Numbered from the stretch's first letter, positions 20,199 to 29,459 are shown. The stretch is DNA of 64,000 nucleotides from Arcanobacterium buesumense (GCF_012563545.1 NZ_CP050804.1:930001-994000), one strand, 5' to 3'. Notes: generated by a model not told the origin, from the letters alone. Numbers and translations are program-made.

Positions 20199-21281
20199 TT
20201 ACGGCATACGCATGACTCGCACCGGGTCTCGGTATGCAGCAAAAATAGCGGGCGGAATTGCTGCTACCGCGGCTGCACATAGAGCCAATATAATGCTGGC
20301 AACTGCGAAGTCGAGCGGTACGGGAGTGTGCGCAAAGTACATCACCGTATAGCCGAGTATGACGCCCGAAACAATGCCGATCAAGCTGATGACTACGGTA
20401 CGTAGAACCACGAAACAAATCAGAGCGGACCTCGTGATCCCTAGGGTTCGACGTCGTCCTAAATCTTTGGCATGGATAAGTACGTTAGTTAGCACAATAA
20501 CACCGATAATCACGATTCCCACGCCATGAACAAGTAATAAAATCGCGCCAGATTGCTGCTTTAAAGAATTAATTAAGGCCTGTGACTCAGCCGCTTTTCG
20601 GGCTGAGGATTCCACAGATAGTGTGGACTGGGCTGAAGGCAGATTCTTGATCAGGACGTGTTCCATCGGACCAACGTCGTCGAGGCTGGGCGCAACAAAA
20701 CGCATTTGCGACCACGCTTGAGCTGATTGGGTCGGCTCGATAACGAGATCGGCTAAATCTTCGTGCGGGGCGAGGGAATCAAAAGAGCCGACGACGGCCC
20801 ACTGGTGTCCATCAGCACTCATGACGTAACCTGAAGAGCTAGTGAGCCCCAGTTTGGCTTTGGCGTTTACTCCCACGATTACTTCACCAGCTCGCGGCAT
20901 GCGACCATCATTGAGTTTGAGCGCATCGTCGATGTTTCCGGCTAATGAGACGAGGCCTATTCGCGATGCATTTAAGCCAAGGTTTCCATTGACGACGTCG
21001 ACGGGTCTGCTGAGCGCAAGCACTGATTGTGCCCCACTTTGAGTTGCGAACGTATGGACGAATGCGTCAGTAAGTAAAGAACCTTCGGGATCGAGGACTG
21101 TAAAGGTGCGTGTTTCAATACGCGCTAGTTGCTGTTCTAAACCATCTGATTGGGCAACGCTTTTGCCGGCGGTGACAAGAGTAAGCAACGAAATAATCAA
21201 GGTGACGATGCCAAGCATGAGTGCCGAGGTGCGAGAGGCCCACGCTGCTTTCATAACTTCGTGAATAAAGCGTACGTTCAT
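20199..21281 (-). CDS. FtsX/MacB-type ABC transporter permease
   Basis: A 360-residue permease with one N-terminal transmembrane segment (about residues 15-37), a large extracytoplasmic domain and three C-terminal transmembrane segments, the layout of FtsX/MacB permeases. These mostly act mechanically at the envelope (export, resistance or lipoprotein release) rather than as classical importers. The ATG overlaps the ATPase stop by 4 nt. It is the last gene of a four-gene operon with a small secreted protein and an adaptor-like protein. Confidence 0.88.
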   Translation of the reverse strand: MNVRFIHEVMKAAWASRTSALMLGIVTLIISLLTLVTAGKSVAQSDGLEQQLARIETRTFTVLDPEGSLLTDAFVHTFATQSGAQSVLALSRPVDVVNGNLGLNASRIGLVSLAGNIDDALKLNDGRMPRAGEVIVGVNAKAKLGLTSSSGYVMSADGHQWAVVGSFDSLAPHEDLADLVIEPTQSAQAWSQMRFVAPSLDDVGPMEHVLIKNLPSAQSTLSVESSARKAAESQALINSLKQQSGAILLLVHGVGIVIIGVIVLTNVLIHAKDLGRRRTLGITRSALICFVVLRTVVISLIGIVSGVILGYTVMYFAHTPVPLDFAVASIILALCAAAVAAIPPAIFAAYRDPVRVMRMP

Positions 21282-21922
21282 AGTTGCACCACGTCGTCGG
21301 CATAGTTGATAACTGTGGGGTCGTGCGTAGCTATCAACACGGTCTTATCTGATTGTGCTGCTTCGCGTAGCGCGTTGAGCACAATCAGCGAGTTGTGCTC
21401 ATCGAGGTTGCCGGTAGGTTCGTCGGCGAGGATAATGTGTGGATTGTTGATGAGCGCCCGGCATACAGCTACGCGTTGGGCTTGTCCACCAGATATTTGA
21501 CCAGGTTTGCGATATGCCTCATTATCAACTCCCATACGGGTCAAAAGTTCGAGCGCATAGGCCTCTTGGGGGCGAGCCTCTGCATGGGAATAGATACCGG
21601 GTTCGCACACAGAATCAATAATGCTGCGGTTGGGATCAAGTTCGGCGCTTTGAAAAATGAATCCGAAATTGTGTGCTCGATAGGACGACTTTTGGCTATC
21701 GTTAAGCGCCGTAAGATCAGTGTGACCGTAATAGATGTTGCCTGCTGTTGGAGCAAGCATTAAACCGAGGATATAGAGCAATGTTGATTTGCCGCGTCCC
21801 GATTCGCCAGTGATCGCAGTAATCTTTCCGGGGGTAAAGGTCAGTGAAAGACCATCGTATAATTCCGGGTCATGTTTGCTGTAGCGAAACGTTAGGTCAG
21901 CAACCCTTAGCTTGTCATTCAC
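21278..21922 (-). CDS. ABC transporter ATP-binding protein (MacB/LolD type)
   Basis: ATPase partner of the FtsX-like permease. It has Walker A GESGRGKST, Q-loop FIFQSAELDP, signature ISGGQAQRVAVCRAL and Walker B ILADEPTGNLDEHN, as in LolD/MacB ATPases. The open frame runs back to 21976, but GTG 21922 with GGAG 7 nt upstream gives the normal N-terminus (LRVADLTFRY) and a 214-residue protein. It overlaps the preceding gene's stop by 8 nt and the permease start by 4 nt, so the three genes are tightly coupled. Confidence 0.93.
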   Translation of the reverse strand: MNDKLRVADLTFRYSKHDPELYDGLSLTFTPGKITAITGESGRGKSTLLYILGLMLAPTAGNIYYGHTDLTALNDSQKSSYRAHNFGFIFQSAELDPNRSIIDSVCEPGIYSHAEARPQEAYALELLTRMGVDNEAYRKPGQISGGQAQRVAVCRALINNPHIILADEPTGNLDEHNSLIVLNALREAAQSDKTVLIATHDPTVINYADDVVQL

Positions 21923-22988
21923 GAGATTGCTCCGCAATTGCTTCGACTTTTGTTCCCACCTCGATACCATCAACAACGGCTAATCCTGAAGCGAGGGCGC
22001 GCACAGTCACTGGAACAAGGTGAGATTCCTTGCCGTCAATAACACGTACCTGGGTTTGTCCGTCAGCAGTGGTGAGGATAGCCGATACCGGAACGGTGGG
22101 GCCGGTTTGTTCGGGAACAAGAACGACGTGAGTGTTTAGATGGAGTAACTCCCCCGGTGGTAATTCGCTACAACTATCACCGCACAGAATTGATCCATCT
22201 GACGCGGTAACAGGGATAGATACTCCATCTGGTGTGGTTGTACCAGATCCCGCTACACCTTCCCACATGGTTTGGCCACTATACACGTGTACTACTGCCC
22301 CGGTAGGAATCATTTCCGCTTGGCCTTGTCCCAGCATCATGATGAAGGTTGGAGTTTGGGAATAGGTAGATAGGAATGCTTCGCCACCGTTGAGTTGGGC
22401 TCCGGTAAACAGTATTTTGTTATCAATTTTTATTGGCGTATCGTTATGCGGGATAGCTATGAGAGTTCCGTGAGGAAACTGTCCCGTTTCTTCTAATCCG
22501 CGGTCTTTCTGGAAAGCTTTAACTCCCCACGCTAGCCCTGAGGTAAACGTTTGGCCTTCTCGTATGTCGATATATCCAAGGTCGGCGAGAAAGTTTCGCA
22601 AGGCGACGACGTCGTCACCGCGTACACCTTCGGATAAATCGCGCCAGATTGGAGTGGAGCTGACTATCGCCCACACGGGTTGATCGTTGACAGTATAGAG
22701 GTTATCTCCTTGCGTGGCCGAGGTTTTATCGGTCACGTATGTTGCAGTGCCGGTGAGAGTATTGGCAGATAGTGGTAGTGGATCACGCGAAGCTGTCGTC
22801 GTTACGGTCAAGGATTGGCCGACAGTTTGTTCTAAGACGTCAACTGTTATGTGTGTTTCTGACGTTGGATTAGATACTGCCTGCGTTGCAAACGTCACCC
22901 GCAATGCCCATAAAATGCTTAACACAGTTATGGTTGTTAGCAGTAGAAACAAACTAACAACCATAACTTTTTGAGGACGTTTCGTCAT
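21915..22988 (-). CDS. Membrane-anchored adaptor with peptidoglycan-binding domain
   Basis: A 357-residue protein with an N-terminal hydrophobic anchor (about residues 8-32), a central peptidoglycan-binding type domain (GDDVVALRNFLADLGY, then GVKAFQKDRGL) and a C-terminal beta-rich, HlyD/RND-adaptor-like part (VPVSAILTTADGQTQVRVID). Such proteins pair with MacB-type ABC transporters as periplasmic or wall-facing adaptors. SD AGGTCAGGA precedes the ATG. It lies 15 nt after the small secreted protein gene and overlaps the ATPase, so it probably links transport to the cell wall. Confidence 0.82.
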   Translation of the reverse strand: MTKRPQKVMVVSLFLLLTTITVLSILWALRVTFATQAVSNPTSETHITVDVLEQTVGQSLTVTTTASRDPLPLSANTLTGTATYVTDKTSATQGDNLYTVNDQPVWAIVSSTPIWRDLSEGVRGDDVVALRNFLADLGYIDIREGQTFTSGLAWGVKAFQKDRGLEETGQFPHGTLIAIPHNDTPIKIDNKILFTGAQLNGGEAFLSTYSQTPTFIMMLGQGQAEMIPTGAVVHVYSGQTMWEGVAGSGTTTPDGVSIPVTASDGSILCGDSCSELPPGELLHLNTHVVLVPEQTGPTVPVSAILTTADGQTQVRVIDGKESHLVPVTVRALASGLAVVDGIEVGTKVEAIAEQSRE

Positions 22989-23003
22989 TTCCTGACCTAT
23001 GCT

Positions 23004-23324
23004 TTACCAAATCGGCGGTGTGCACATGCCGTAGGTACCGTTCCATGTTAGCCAGTCCGAATGCGCGGACCATGATTTAGTGCCGCCATTGCGCGCAGCT
23101 ACCGTTTTTTCGTAAACCCCACCCTTTTTAAAAAAGGTTACCCCGCCAATTTGGAGCGTCATAATGGTGTGGACTCTTTGCTGTTTGCCGTGAACGGCGT
23201 TAACTGCACCATTTGTACATGTTGTTGTTCCACCTTTTGTGCCAGCCATAGCTGGGAGCGATCCGCCCAGCACCAAACCCGTTGCGCAAATGATACTGGC
23301 AATGGCACGTAATGATTTCTTCAT
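23004..23324 (-). CDS. Small secreted protein, bacteriocin-like candidate
   Basis: A 106-residue protein with a clear Sec signal peptide: MKKS, a hydrophobic core and predicted cleavage after AMA at residue 27. The mature ~79 residues are basic, rich in Gly, Thr and Trp, and hold two Cys, one near each end, that could form a disulfide; the chain ends in PPIW. AAAGAGGTG gives a strong ribosome-binding site. First gene of an operon with an adaptor, ABC ATPase and FtsX-like permease. That context resembles lactococcin-972-type loci, which also encode a Sec-exported peptide and an ABC pair, but I see no convincing family motif. Confidence 0.7.
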   Translation of the reverse strand: MKKSLRAIASIICATGLVLGGSLPAMAGTKGGTTTCTNGAVNAVHGKQQRVHTIMTLQIGGVTFFKKGGVYEKTVAARNGGTKSWSAHSDWLTWNGTYGMCTPPIW

Positions 23325-23421
23325 GTTTTCACCTCTTTAAGGTAAAGTTTACTTGAGATTGTACTCACCATTGAGTAAGTTAAAGATATCAATTATTCCT
23401 TATTGTGTAAAGGAGGATTTA

Positions 23422-24165
23422 ATGTTTAAACCTAGCAAAGTTCTTGCTCTTCTTGTTGTCGGGTTATTGCTCGGTGCATGTCAAGATGCTGATACTAGTT
23501 CGGATCCTACAGTCCCGTCACATCAGAGTGCGGATAGGTTTGCGCCGAGTAAAACCTGGGATTACACCTCATGGGAACCCACGATTAAGATTGTTCGGAA
23601 AAAGATGACCGAGGAAGAAAAGCTTCAATGGCGTACCGACTTGCTTGATCGGAGTAAAAATGTTCCGGGTGTTGATCCGAGCCAGCTCAACGATCCAGGT
23701 CTCGTTCGTTTCGAACCAACCCTCCGCGATGTCGACCTTTCAGTAGCGCAGTGTCTTAACGACCGTGGGTTTAAAGCTCACCCACACCCGACCGGTGGTA
23801 TTCAATTTGACCCTCATCCGCAGTCCCAGGAATCAGCATTACAAATCGCGGACTGGGAATGTCGTGCTATGTACACCCCAGAACCGGCGTTGTTGACTGA
23901 GTGGTCTGAAGATCAACTGTCTTTACTTTATGATTATTGGGATCAATACTTTATCCCGTGCTTAGCAGACCACAATATTAATGTTGATACGTCAAATAAA
24001 CCCAGTAAACAAACATGGGTGAGCTTATTCCACACACCAGATAGCATATCGTGGCAACCAGATGACTATCTGGTATTTGTAGATCGCTATCCCGGTGGTG
24101 AACAAGTCCAAAAAGACTGCCCTGGAATGCCACCAACCGACGTCTTCTACGGAGCAGAAGAATGA
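23422..24165 (+). CDS. Predicted lipoprotein of unknown function
   Basis: A 247-residue protein with a lipoprotein signal: hydrophobic stretch and lipobox LGAC with Cys20. The open frame begins at 23353, but ATG 23422 behind a perfect AAAGGAGG is clearly the start. The mature part is soluble, acidic to neutral, with two Cys in the sequences VAQCLNDRGF and DWECRAMY and later single Cys, so disulfides are possible. No known domain is recognised. It is divergent from the secreted-protein/ABC operon, 97 bp apart, and could be a partner or immunity/sensor component; that is inference. Confidence 0.8.
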   Translation: MFKPSKVLALLVVGLLLGACQDADTSSDPTVPSHQSADRFAPSKTWDYTSWEPTIKIVRKKMTEEEKLQWRTDLLDRSKNVPGVDPSQLNDPGLVRFEPTLRDVDLSVAQCLNDRGFKAHPHPTGGIQFDPHPQSQESALQIADWECRAMYTPEPALLTEWSEDQLSLLYDYWDQYFIPCLADHNINVDTSNKPSKQTWVSLFHTPDSISWQPDDYLVFVDRYPGGEQVQKDCPGMPPTDVFYGAEE

Positions 24166-24184
24166 AATAATACTCATGAAATAA

Positions 24185-24220
24185 GGCTGTGGCCCGAACG
24201 TAATTGTTCGGGCCACAGCC
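24185..24220. terminator. Bidirectional terminator between the lipoprotein gene and rpsA
   Basis: Perfect 15-bp stem (24185-24199 / 24206-24220), 6-nt loop, between convergent genes; a T-rich stretch follows on the minus strand. Confidence 0.85.
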
Positions 24221-24263
24221 GTTAAGATTAACTAACTTATGAGTTTAGCTAAACTCATTAAGC

Positions 24264-25736
24264 TCAGTTATTGGTGAGCTTGTCGCGCAAAGCAGCAAGA
24301 GCCTCGTCAGAAGCGAGTGTGCCAGCAACATCAGCATCAGCCGATGAGTAGTTAGCTGGAGCAGCTTCCTCGGTTTCGGAAGTAGCAGCTGGAGCGGCAA
24401 CAGCGGCAGCAGCATCAGCTTCGGCTGCGGCAGCAACCTGAGCCTTGTGTGCTTGCCAGCGAGCTTCAGCAGCAGCATACTCTGCTTCCCAAGCAGCCTG
24501 GTTCTCTTCGTAACCTTCGAGCCATTCGTTGGTCTCAGGATCGAAGCCTTCTGGGTACTTGTAGTTGCCCTCTTCGTCGTACTCAGCGGACATGCCGTAC
24601 AGTGATGGATCGAAGTCTTCCGAGTTAGGATCCACACCTTCGTTAGCCTGCTTGAGCGAGAGCGAGATGCGACGGCGATCGAGATCAATATCGATCACCT
24701 TAACGAAGACATCGTCGCCAACCTTGACAACCTGCTCTGGCAGATCAACATGACGCTGTGCGAGTTCAGAAATGTGAACGAGGCCTTCGATGCCGTCCTC
24801 AACGCGAACGAATGCACCGAATGGAACAAGCTTGGTGACCTTACCTGGCACGACCTGGCTAATAGCGTGGGTACGTGCGAAGGTCTGCCATGGATCTTCC
24901 TGAGTAGCCTTGAGCGAGAGCGAAACACGCTCGCGATCCATATCGACTTCGAGAACTTCAACGGTCACTGGAGTACCGACTTCGACAACCTCAGATGGGT
25001 GATCGATGTGCTTCCAGGAGAGCTCGGAAACGTGAACGAGACCGTCTACGCCGCCAAGATCAACGAATGCACCGAAGTTAACGATGGAGGAAATGACGCC
25101 TTCACGTACCTGGCCCTTCTGAAGGGTGTTAAGGAAGGTGGAGCGGACTTCAGACTGAGTCTGCTCGAGCCAAGAACGACGGGAAAGAACAACGTTGTTG
25201 CGGTTCTTGTCCAGTTCGATAATCTTAGCTTCGATTTCCTTGCCAATGTATGGCTGAAGATCGCGCACACGACGCATCTCAACGAGAGATGCTGGCAGGA
25301 AGCCGCGCAAGCCAATGTCGAGGATGAGACCACCCTTGACAACTTCGATGACAGTACCGGTAACGACGCCGTCGGCTTCCTTGACTTCTTCGATCTTTGC
25401 CCAAGCGCGCTCGTACTGTGCACGCTTCTTGGAAAGAATTAAACGACCCTCTTTGTCTTCCTTCTGGATGACGAGGGCTTCGATCTTGTCACCAACTTCG
25501 ACGACATCATCAGGATCGACATCGTGCTTGATGGACAGTTCTTTTGAAGGAATAACGCCTTCGGTCTTGTAGCCGATATCGAGCAGGACTTCATCCCGAT
25601 CGACTTTAACTACGGTGCCTTCGACGATGTCGCCATCGTTAAAGTACTTGATGGTTTCATCAACGGCAGCAATAAGATCTTCCTCGGTACCAATATCGTT
25701 AATGGCAACCTCGGTAGTAGTGTTGTTCGTGGTCAT
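24264..25736 (-). CDS. rpsA: 30S ribosomal protein S1
   Basis: mRNA-binding ribosomal protein with four S1 (OB-fold) repeats, the usual actinobacterial number: around residues 35-105, 125-190, 210-280 and 295-365 (for example GAFVDLGGVDGLVHVSELSW and GAFVRVEDGIEGLVHISEL). The C-terminal ~90 residues are Ala/Glu-rich and low in complexity. The frame extends to 25805; ATG 25736 gives the family start and 490 residues. It is divergent from a methyltransferase gene across a region containing a 24-bp perfect palindrome. Confidence 0.96.
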   Translation of the reverse strand: MTTNNTTTEVAINDIGTEEDLIAAVDETIKYFNDGDIVEGTVVKVDRDEVLLDIGYKTEGVIPSKELSIKHDVDPDDVVEVGDKIEALVIQKEDKEGRLILSKKRAQYERAWAKIEEVKEADGVVTGTVIEVVKGGLILDIGLRGFLPASLVEMRRVRDLQPYIGKEIEAKIIELDKNRNNVVLSRRSWLEQTQSEVRSTFLNTLQKGQVREGVISSIVNFGAFVDLGGVDGLVHVSELSWKHIDHPSEVVEVGTPVTVEVLEVDMDRERVSLSLKATQEDPWQTFARTHAISQVVPGKVTKLVPFGAFVRVEDGIEGLVHISELAQRHVDLPEQVVKVGDDVFVKVIDIDLDRRRISLSLKQANEGVDPNSEDFDPSLYGMSAEYDEEGNYKYPEGFDPETNEWLEGYEENQAAWEAEYAAAEARWQAHKAQVAAAAEADAAAAVAAPAATSETEEAAPANYSSADADVAGTLASDEALAALRDKLTNN

Positions 25737-25786
25737 AGAGTTGGTGACTCCGAATTTATAATAGTTACTAATATGGACAGTTGGTT

Positions 25787-25810
25787 CATATATGTGCATG
25801 CACATATATG
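25787..25810. promoter_or_regulatory. Perfect 24-bp palindrome in the rpsA/methyltransferase promoter region
   Basis: The bases from 25787 to 25810 read the same on both strands, centred on TGCA, with arms CATATATGTG / CACATATATG. It lies 50 bp upstream of rpsA and 97 bp upstream of the methyltransferase. A dimeric repressor operator is the natural reading, but the binding protein is unknown. Confidence 0.5.
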
Positions 25811-25906
25811 TACCAAGCCCTCAGTTTACGGGGTTTTACCGCGAAACTGCAACAAATAACCGGCGAGTTGCTATGCCATATTCGCCACAGCGTGAAAGGC
25901 CATGCC

Positions 25907-26701
25907 ATGAAATACGGACATCATCAGCTTTCCAGCGTAGACAATCCCATAGTTGCTAACGAAAAATGGTGGTCTGACAATGCTACCGATTATCTGGCAG
26001 AGCACGGTTCCATCTTAGGCGACGAAGATTTTATTTGGGGACCTGAAGGGCTACGAGAAGCCGACATCGAATTCCTTGGGGATCTGAGCAACCAGCGCGT
26101 CCTAGAAATTGGTGCCGGTGCGGCACAATGCTCACGTTACTTAGCTCGCAACGGTATCGACGTCGTCGCAACCGATCTGGCACCAGGAATGCTCGAACAT
26201 GCCGAAGAACTCAACCACAAGTACAGTGTCGAGTTTCCGATCTTTCAAGCAGATGCCCGCCAACTACCGTTCGACGACGACAGTTTCGACGTCGTCTTCA
26301 CAAGTTTCGGAGTTTTGCCGTTCGTCCCTGACCTCAACGAAGTACACCAAGAAATATATCGTGTCCTGCGCCCCGGTGGATTGTGGGCATACTCAGCGCT
26401 TCATCCAACCAGATGGATGTTCCCTGATGATCCGACAGCTACCGGTCTAACTGCAGTAAACTCCTATTTTGACCGCACTCCTTATATTGAACGCTCGCAC
26501 ACGCGCCTCGAATACGCCGAATTCCATCACACGTTAGCTGACCACATCAACTCATTGATCGAATCCGGATTTACCATAGACGAGCTATTCGAACCACCCT
26601 GGCCGGCTGGCCGAACTGTGATCTGGGGTGGGTGGGGCCCAGAGCGCTCCCCCATTATCCCGGGAACGCTGATGGTTCGGGCAGGTAAGCCGCACTCCTA
26701 G
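25907..26701 (+). CDS. Class I SAM-dependent methyltransferase
   Basis: A 264-residue methyltransferase. The SAM-binding motif I is VLEIGAGAAQCSRYLA (about residue 62), followed by motif II VATDLAPGML, and later FDVVFTSFGVLPFV and LRPGGLWAYS. The frame is open to 25781, but ATG 25907 with GAAAGG 7 nt upstream fits the N-terminus of this actinobacterial family (WWSDNATDYLAEHG). The substrate is unknown. It lies between rpsA and polA, a position it keeps in other actinobacteria as far as I recall. Confidence 0.87.
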   Translation: MKYGHHQLSSVDNPIVANEKWWSDNATDYLAEHGSILGDEDFIWGPEGLREADIEFLGDLSNQRVLEIGAGAAQCSRYLARNGIDVVATDLAPGMLEHAEELNHKYSVEFPIFQADARQLPFDDDSFDVVFTSFGVLPFVPDLNEVHQEIYRVLRPGGLWAYSALHPTRWMFPDDPTATGLTAVNSYFDRTPYIERSHTRLEYAEFHHTLADHINSLIESGFTIDELFEPPWPAGRTVIWGGWGPERSPIIPGTLMVRAGKPHS

Positions 26702-26707
26702 CGCACT

Positions 26708-29416
26708 TTAGTGGGCGGCAGCACGCCAATTCCGGCCGATGCCCACGCCTACTGATAACGGAACGGATAGCCCTGGCCACGCACCACCCATCTCCTGACG
26801 TACGATATTTTCAACGGTTTCAGCTTCGGTAGCAACGACCTCCAACACAAGTTCGTCGTGCACCTGAAGGAGTATTCGTGATGCCAAACCGGCACGAGAT
26901 AATTCTGCTTCCACATTGAGCATAGCAATCTTGATAATATCTGCCGCTGAACCCTGGATAGGAGCATTCAACGCCATGCGTTCGGCAGCTTCACGCACCT
27001 GGCGGTTAGTAGACGAAAGCTCCGGCAAGTAACGGCGCCGTCCCATAATCGTTTCGGTATAACCATCCTTGCGAGCTTGGGCGACTAATCCATCAAGATA
27101 TTCCTTGACCCGGCCGAACCGCGAAAAATATCCTTCCATCAGGTTTTGTGCTTCCGGCACTGGAATCTTCAACTGCGCAGATAACCCATAAGCTGATAAT
27201 CCATACACTAACCCGTATGACATTGCCTTAATCTTTGAACGTTGCGCCGAGGTCACGTCAGTTTCCGCTACCCCATAGACGCGCCCAGCAACATACCGGT
27301 GTAGATCAGCACCATGATTGAACGCGTCAATCAGCTCTTGGTCTCCTGAAAGATGAGCCATTAAGCGCATTTCAATCTGCGAATAGTCCGCCGTCATCAA
27401 GTAATCGAATCCAGCGCCAGGTACAAACACCTCACGAATACGTTGACCTTCTTCAGTGCGGGCATGAATATTTTGTAAATTCGGATCAGTAGACGACAGT
27501 CTGCCAGTAGCTGCTACAGTTTGTTGATATGTCGTGCGAATCCGACGATCTGGTTGGACTGCCCGCTGAAGGCCTTCAACCGACTGACGTAGTTTGATGG
27601 AATCTCGATGATCGAGCAACGCCGTCAAAAACTCTTGGCCAGCAATAGCCTGATCATCTTCCCGCAGACTAATCTTGGCCAATAAACCGGCCAATGCATC
27701 AGCGTTCGTCGTATATCCTGACTTTGTTTTCTTTGTCTTTGGCAAGTTGAGTTGCTCAAACAACACCGCCTGCAACTGTTTCGGGCTTGATAGGTTTACC
27801 GAGTTATCTCCAATAGCATCCCATGCGCGCTCGGCAGCATCATTAACCTTGCCATCAAAATCAGCATGCAACATATCAAGTTGTTCAACATCAACGCCGA
27901 CTCCCCGCTGTTCCATCCGGGCTAACACTTCTGATACCCGCAGCTCCATTTCAACCAATGTTTCGTTAGCATGATGAAGATGAAGTTCTTTTGTAAAAGC
28001 AGCACGCAAATCATGTAAAAGAACTGCCTGCTGACCCAAATTATCATCGATCAGTTCTCCGTCTGCCCCGATGCCTAACGTGTCATCCGCATGGCTAGAG
28101 ATATCTACCGCAAGATAGCGTTGTACTAAATCAGCAAAGTCGTATGAGCGTTGATCTGGATGCAAAAGGTAAGCATCGATTTCCGTATCTGCGATGATTC
28201 CGGAAAGCGCATAACCTTGCCCAGCCCAAGCATGAATCTGAGCCTTCATCCCATGCCCAAACACTGCAATCTCCGGGCTTTCTAAGATCCGGCCCAGCTC
28301 ATGTGAGTCATCTGCGGAAAGAGTAGCCACATCACCAACAAAGGCATAACCGTCTTCATCACTCAAAGCAAAGCGGCCAACACTGCCCTCACCAGGTTTT
28401 CCGCAGCCATCAATCACCAGTGCATACGGCGGTTGGTGTAGATGACAAAAACCGCTTAAATCGTTTGTTCCATTGGTGATGATTATTGCTTCACGAACCG
28501 CTGGTTTACTGCGTTCGGCCGGCACGGCGCCATCATCACGAGCAGGTAACTCCTGTAAAACGCGGCTACGCAAAGTAGTGAAATCCAAAGTATCGAAAAG
28601 TTGATGAAGCGCGCTACGATCAACCCCCTGTGGTTGTAGCGTTTGGAGATCCGGAACAATGTTGAGATCCCGAACAAGCTGATTGAGCTGCCGATTCAAT
28701 TTAACCTGATCAGTATGGTCACGTAATGCCTGACCGGCTTTACCCTTAATCTCATCGGCATGATCGAGCAGCTGCGTTAAACTGCCGTACTGTTCCAGCC
28801 ATTTAGCAGCCGTCTTTGGACCAACTCCGGGCACCCCTGGAAGGTTATCAGCTTTCTCTCCTACCAATGCAGCTAAATCAGAATAGCGTTCAGGCCTTAC
28901 CCCACTTCGCTCGGCCACTCCATCTGGATCTAACAACAACATTTGTGCGCGTGGCATTGGATAAATAACTGAAGTCTGTTCACTCACCAGTTGGTATGAG
29001 TCTTTATCACCAGAAGCAATATAAACCTCCATCCCGGCATCTTCCCCGCGTGCGGACAAAGTAGCCACGATATCGTCTGCTTCATAATCTTCCACAGTGA
29101 GCCAGGAAATCCCCATCACATCGAGAACTTCTTGAATCACCCCAATTTGCCCCTTGAATTCTTCAGGTGTTTTGGCACGTCCACCTTTATATTCGCCATA
29201 TTCCCGAGTTCGGAATGTTCCGCCTGGCAGATCAAAAGCTACAGCAATATGAGTCGGCTGATAATCATGAATAAGCCGTAACAACGTATTAACAAAGCCA
29301 TGGACGGCATTAGTATATTGACCTTGGGCAGTCCGGAAAGAATCCGCTGGCAGAGCAAAGAAAGAGCGGAAAGCCATCGAATGGCCATCAACAAGGAGCA
29401 TCGTTTTTTTAGTCAC
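26708..29416 (-). CDS. polA: DNA polymerase I
   Basis: Repair and Okazaki-fragment polymerase. The 902-residue protein has an N-terminal 5' nuclease domain (residues 1-290; LLVDGHSMAFRSF, VGEKADNLPGVPGVGPKTA), a middle region like 3'-5' exonuclease that lacks clear catalytic acids, and a family A polymerase domain (TADYSQIEMRLMAH, YGLVYGLSAYGLS, QVHDELVLEV). The start is GTG 29416 with TAGTCT 6 nt upstream and no ribosome-binding site, consistent with a leaderless transcript. It is divergent from the thioesterase gene and converges with the methyltransferase, 6 bp apart. Confidence 0.96.
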   Translation of the reverse strand: MTKKTMLLVDGHSMAFRSFFALPADSFRTAQGQYTNAVHGFVNTLLRLIHDYQPTHIAVAFDLPGGTFRTREYGEYKGGRAKTPEEFKGQIGVIQEVLDVMGISWLTVEDYEADDIVATLSARGEDAGMEVYIASGDKDSYQLVSEQTSVIYPMPRAQMLLLDPDGVAERSGVRPERYSDLAALVGEKADNLPGVPGVGPKTAAKWLEQYGSLTQLLDHADEIKGKAGQALRDHTDQVKLNRQLNQLVRDLNIVPDLQTLQPQGVDRSALHQLFDTLDFTTLRSRVLQELPARDDGAVPAERSKPAVREAIIITNGTNDLSGFCHLHQPPYALVIDGCGKPGEGSVGRFALSDEDGYAFVGDVATLSADDSHELGRILESPEIAVFGHGMKAQIHAWAGQGYALSGIIADTEIDAYLLHPDQRSYDFADLVQRYLAVDISSHADDTLGIGADGELIDDNLGQQAVLLHDLRAAFTKELHLHHANETLVEMELRVSEVLARMEQRGVGVDVEQLDMLHADFDGKVNDAAERAWDAIGDNSVNLSSPKQLQAVLFEQLNLPKTKKTKSGYTTNADALAGLLAKISLREDDQAIAGQEFLTALLDHRDSIKLRQSVEGLQRAVQPDRRIRTTYQQTVAATGRLSSTDPNLQNIHARTEEGQRIREVFVPGAGFDYLMTADYSQIEMRLMAHLSGDQELIDAFNHGADLHRYVAGRVYGVAETDVTSAQRSKIKAMSYGLVYGLSAYGLSAQLKIPVPEAQNLMEGYFSRFGRVKEYLDGLVAQARKDGYTETIMGRRRYLPELSSTNRQVREAAERMALNAPIQGSAADIIKIAMLNVEAELSRAGLASRILLQVHDELVLEVVATEAETVENIVRQEMGGAWPGLSVPLSVGVGIGRNWRAAAH

Positions 29417-29422
29417 ATACTA

Positions 29423-29428
29423 AGACTA
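29423..29428 (-). promoter_or_regulatory. -10 element TAGTCT, leaderless polA
   Basis: TAGTCT ends 6 nt before the GTG start of polA; no Shine-Dalgarno is visible. Confidence 0.5.
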
Positions 29429-29459
29429 CCGGGTTAGTCCCACACTTTCTTCTAACAGG

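Noticed and set aside
23004-23324. Firm call of lactococcin 972 family
   Set aside because: Only the gene context and the Sec signal agree; the mature sequence lacks the family pattern, so it is kept as a candidate.
24750-25442. Plus-strand ORF (230 codons) opposite rpsA
   Set aside because: Antisense to the conserved S1 repeats; no ribosome-binding site and no recognisable protein.
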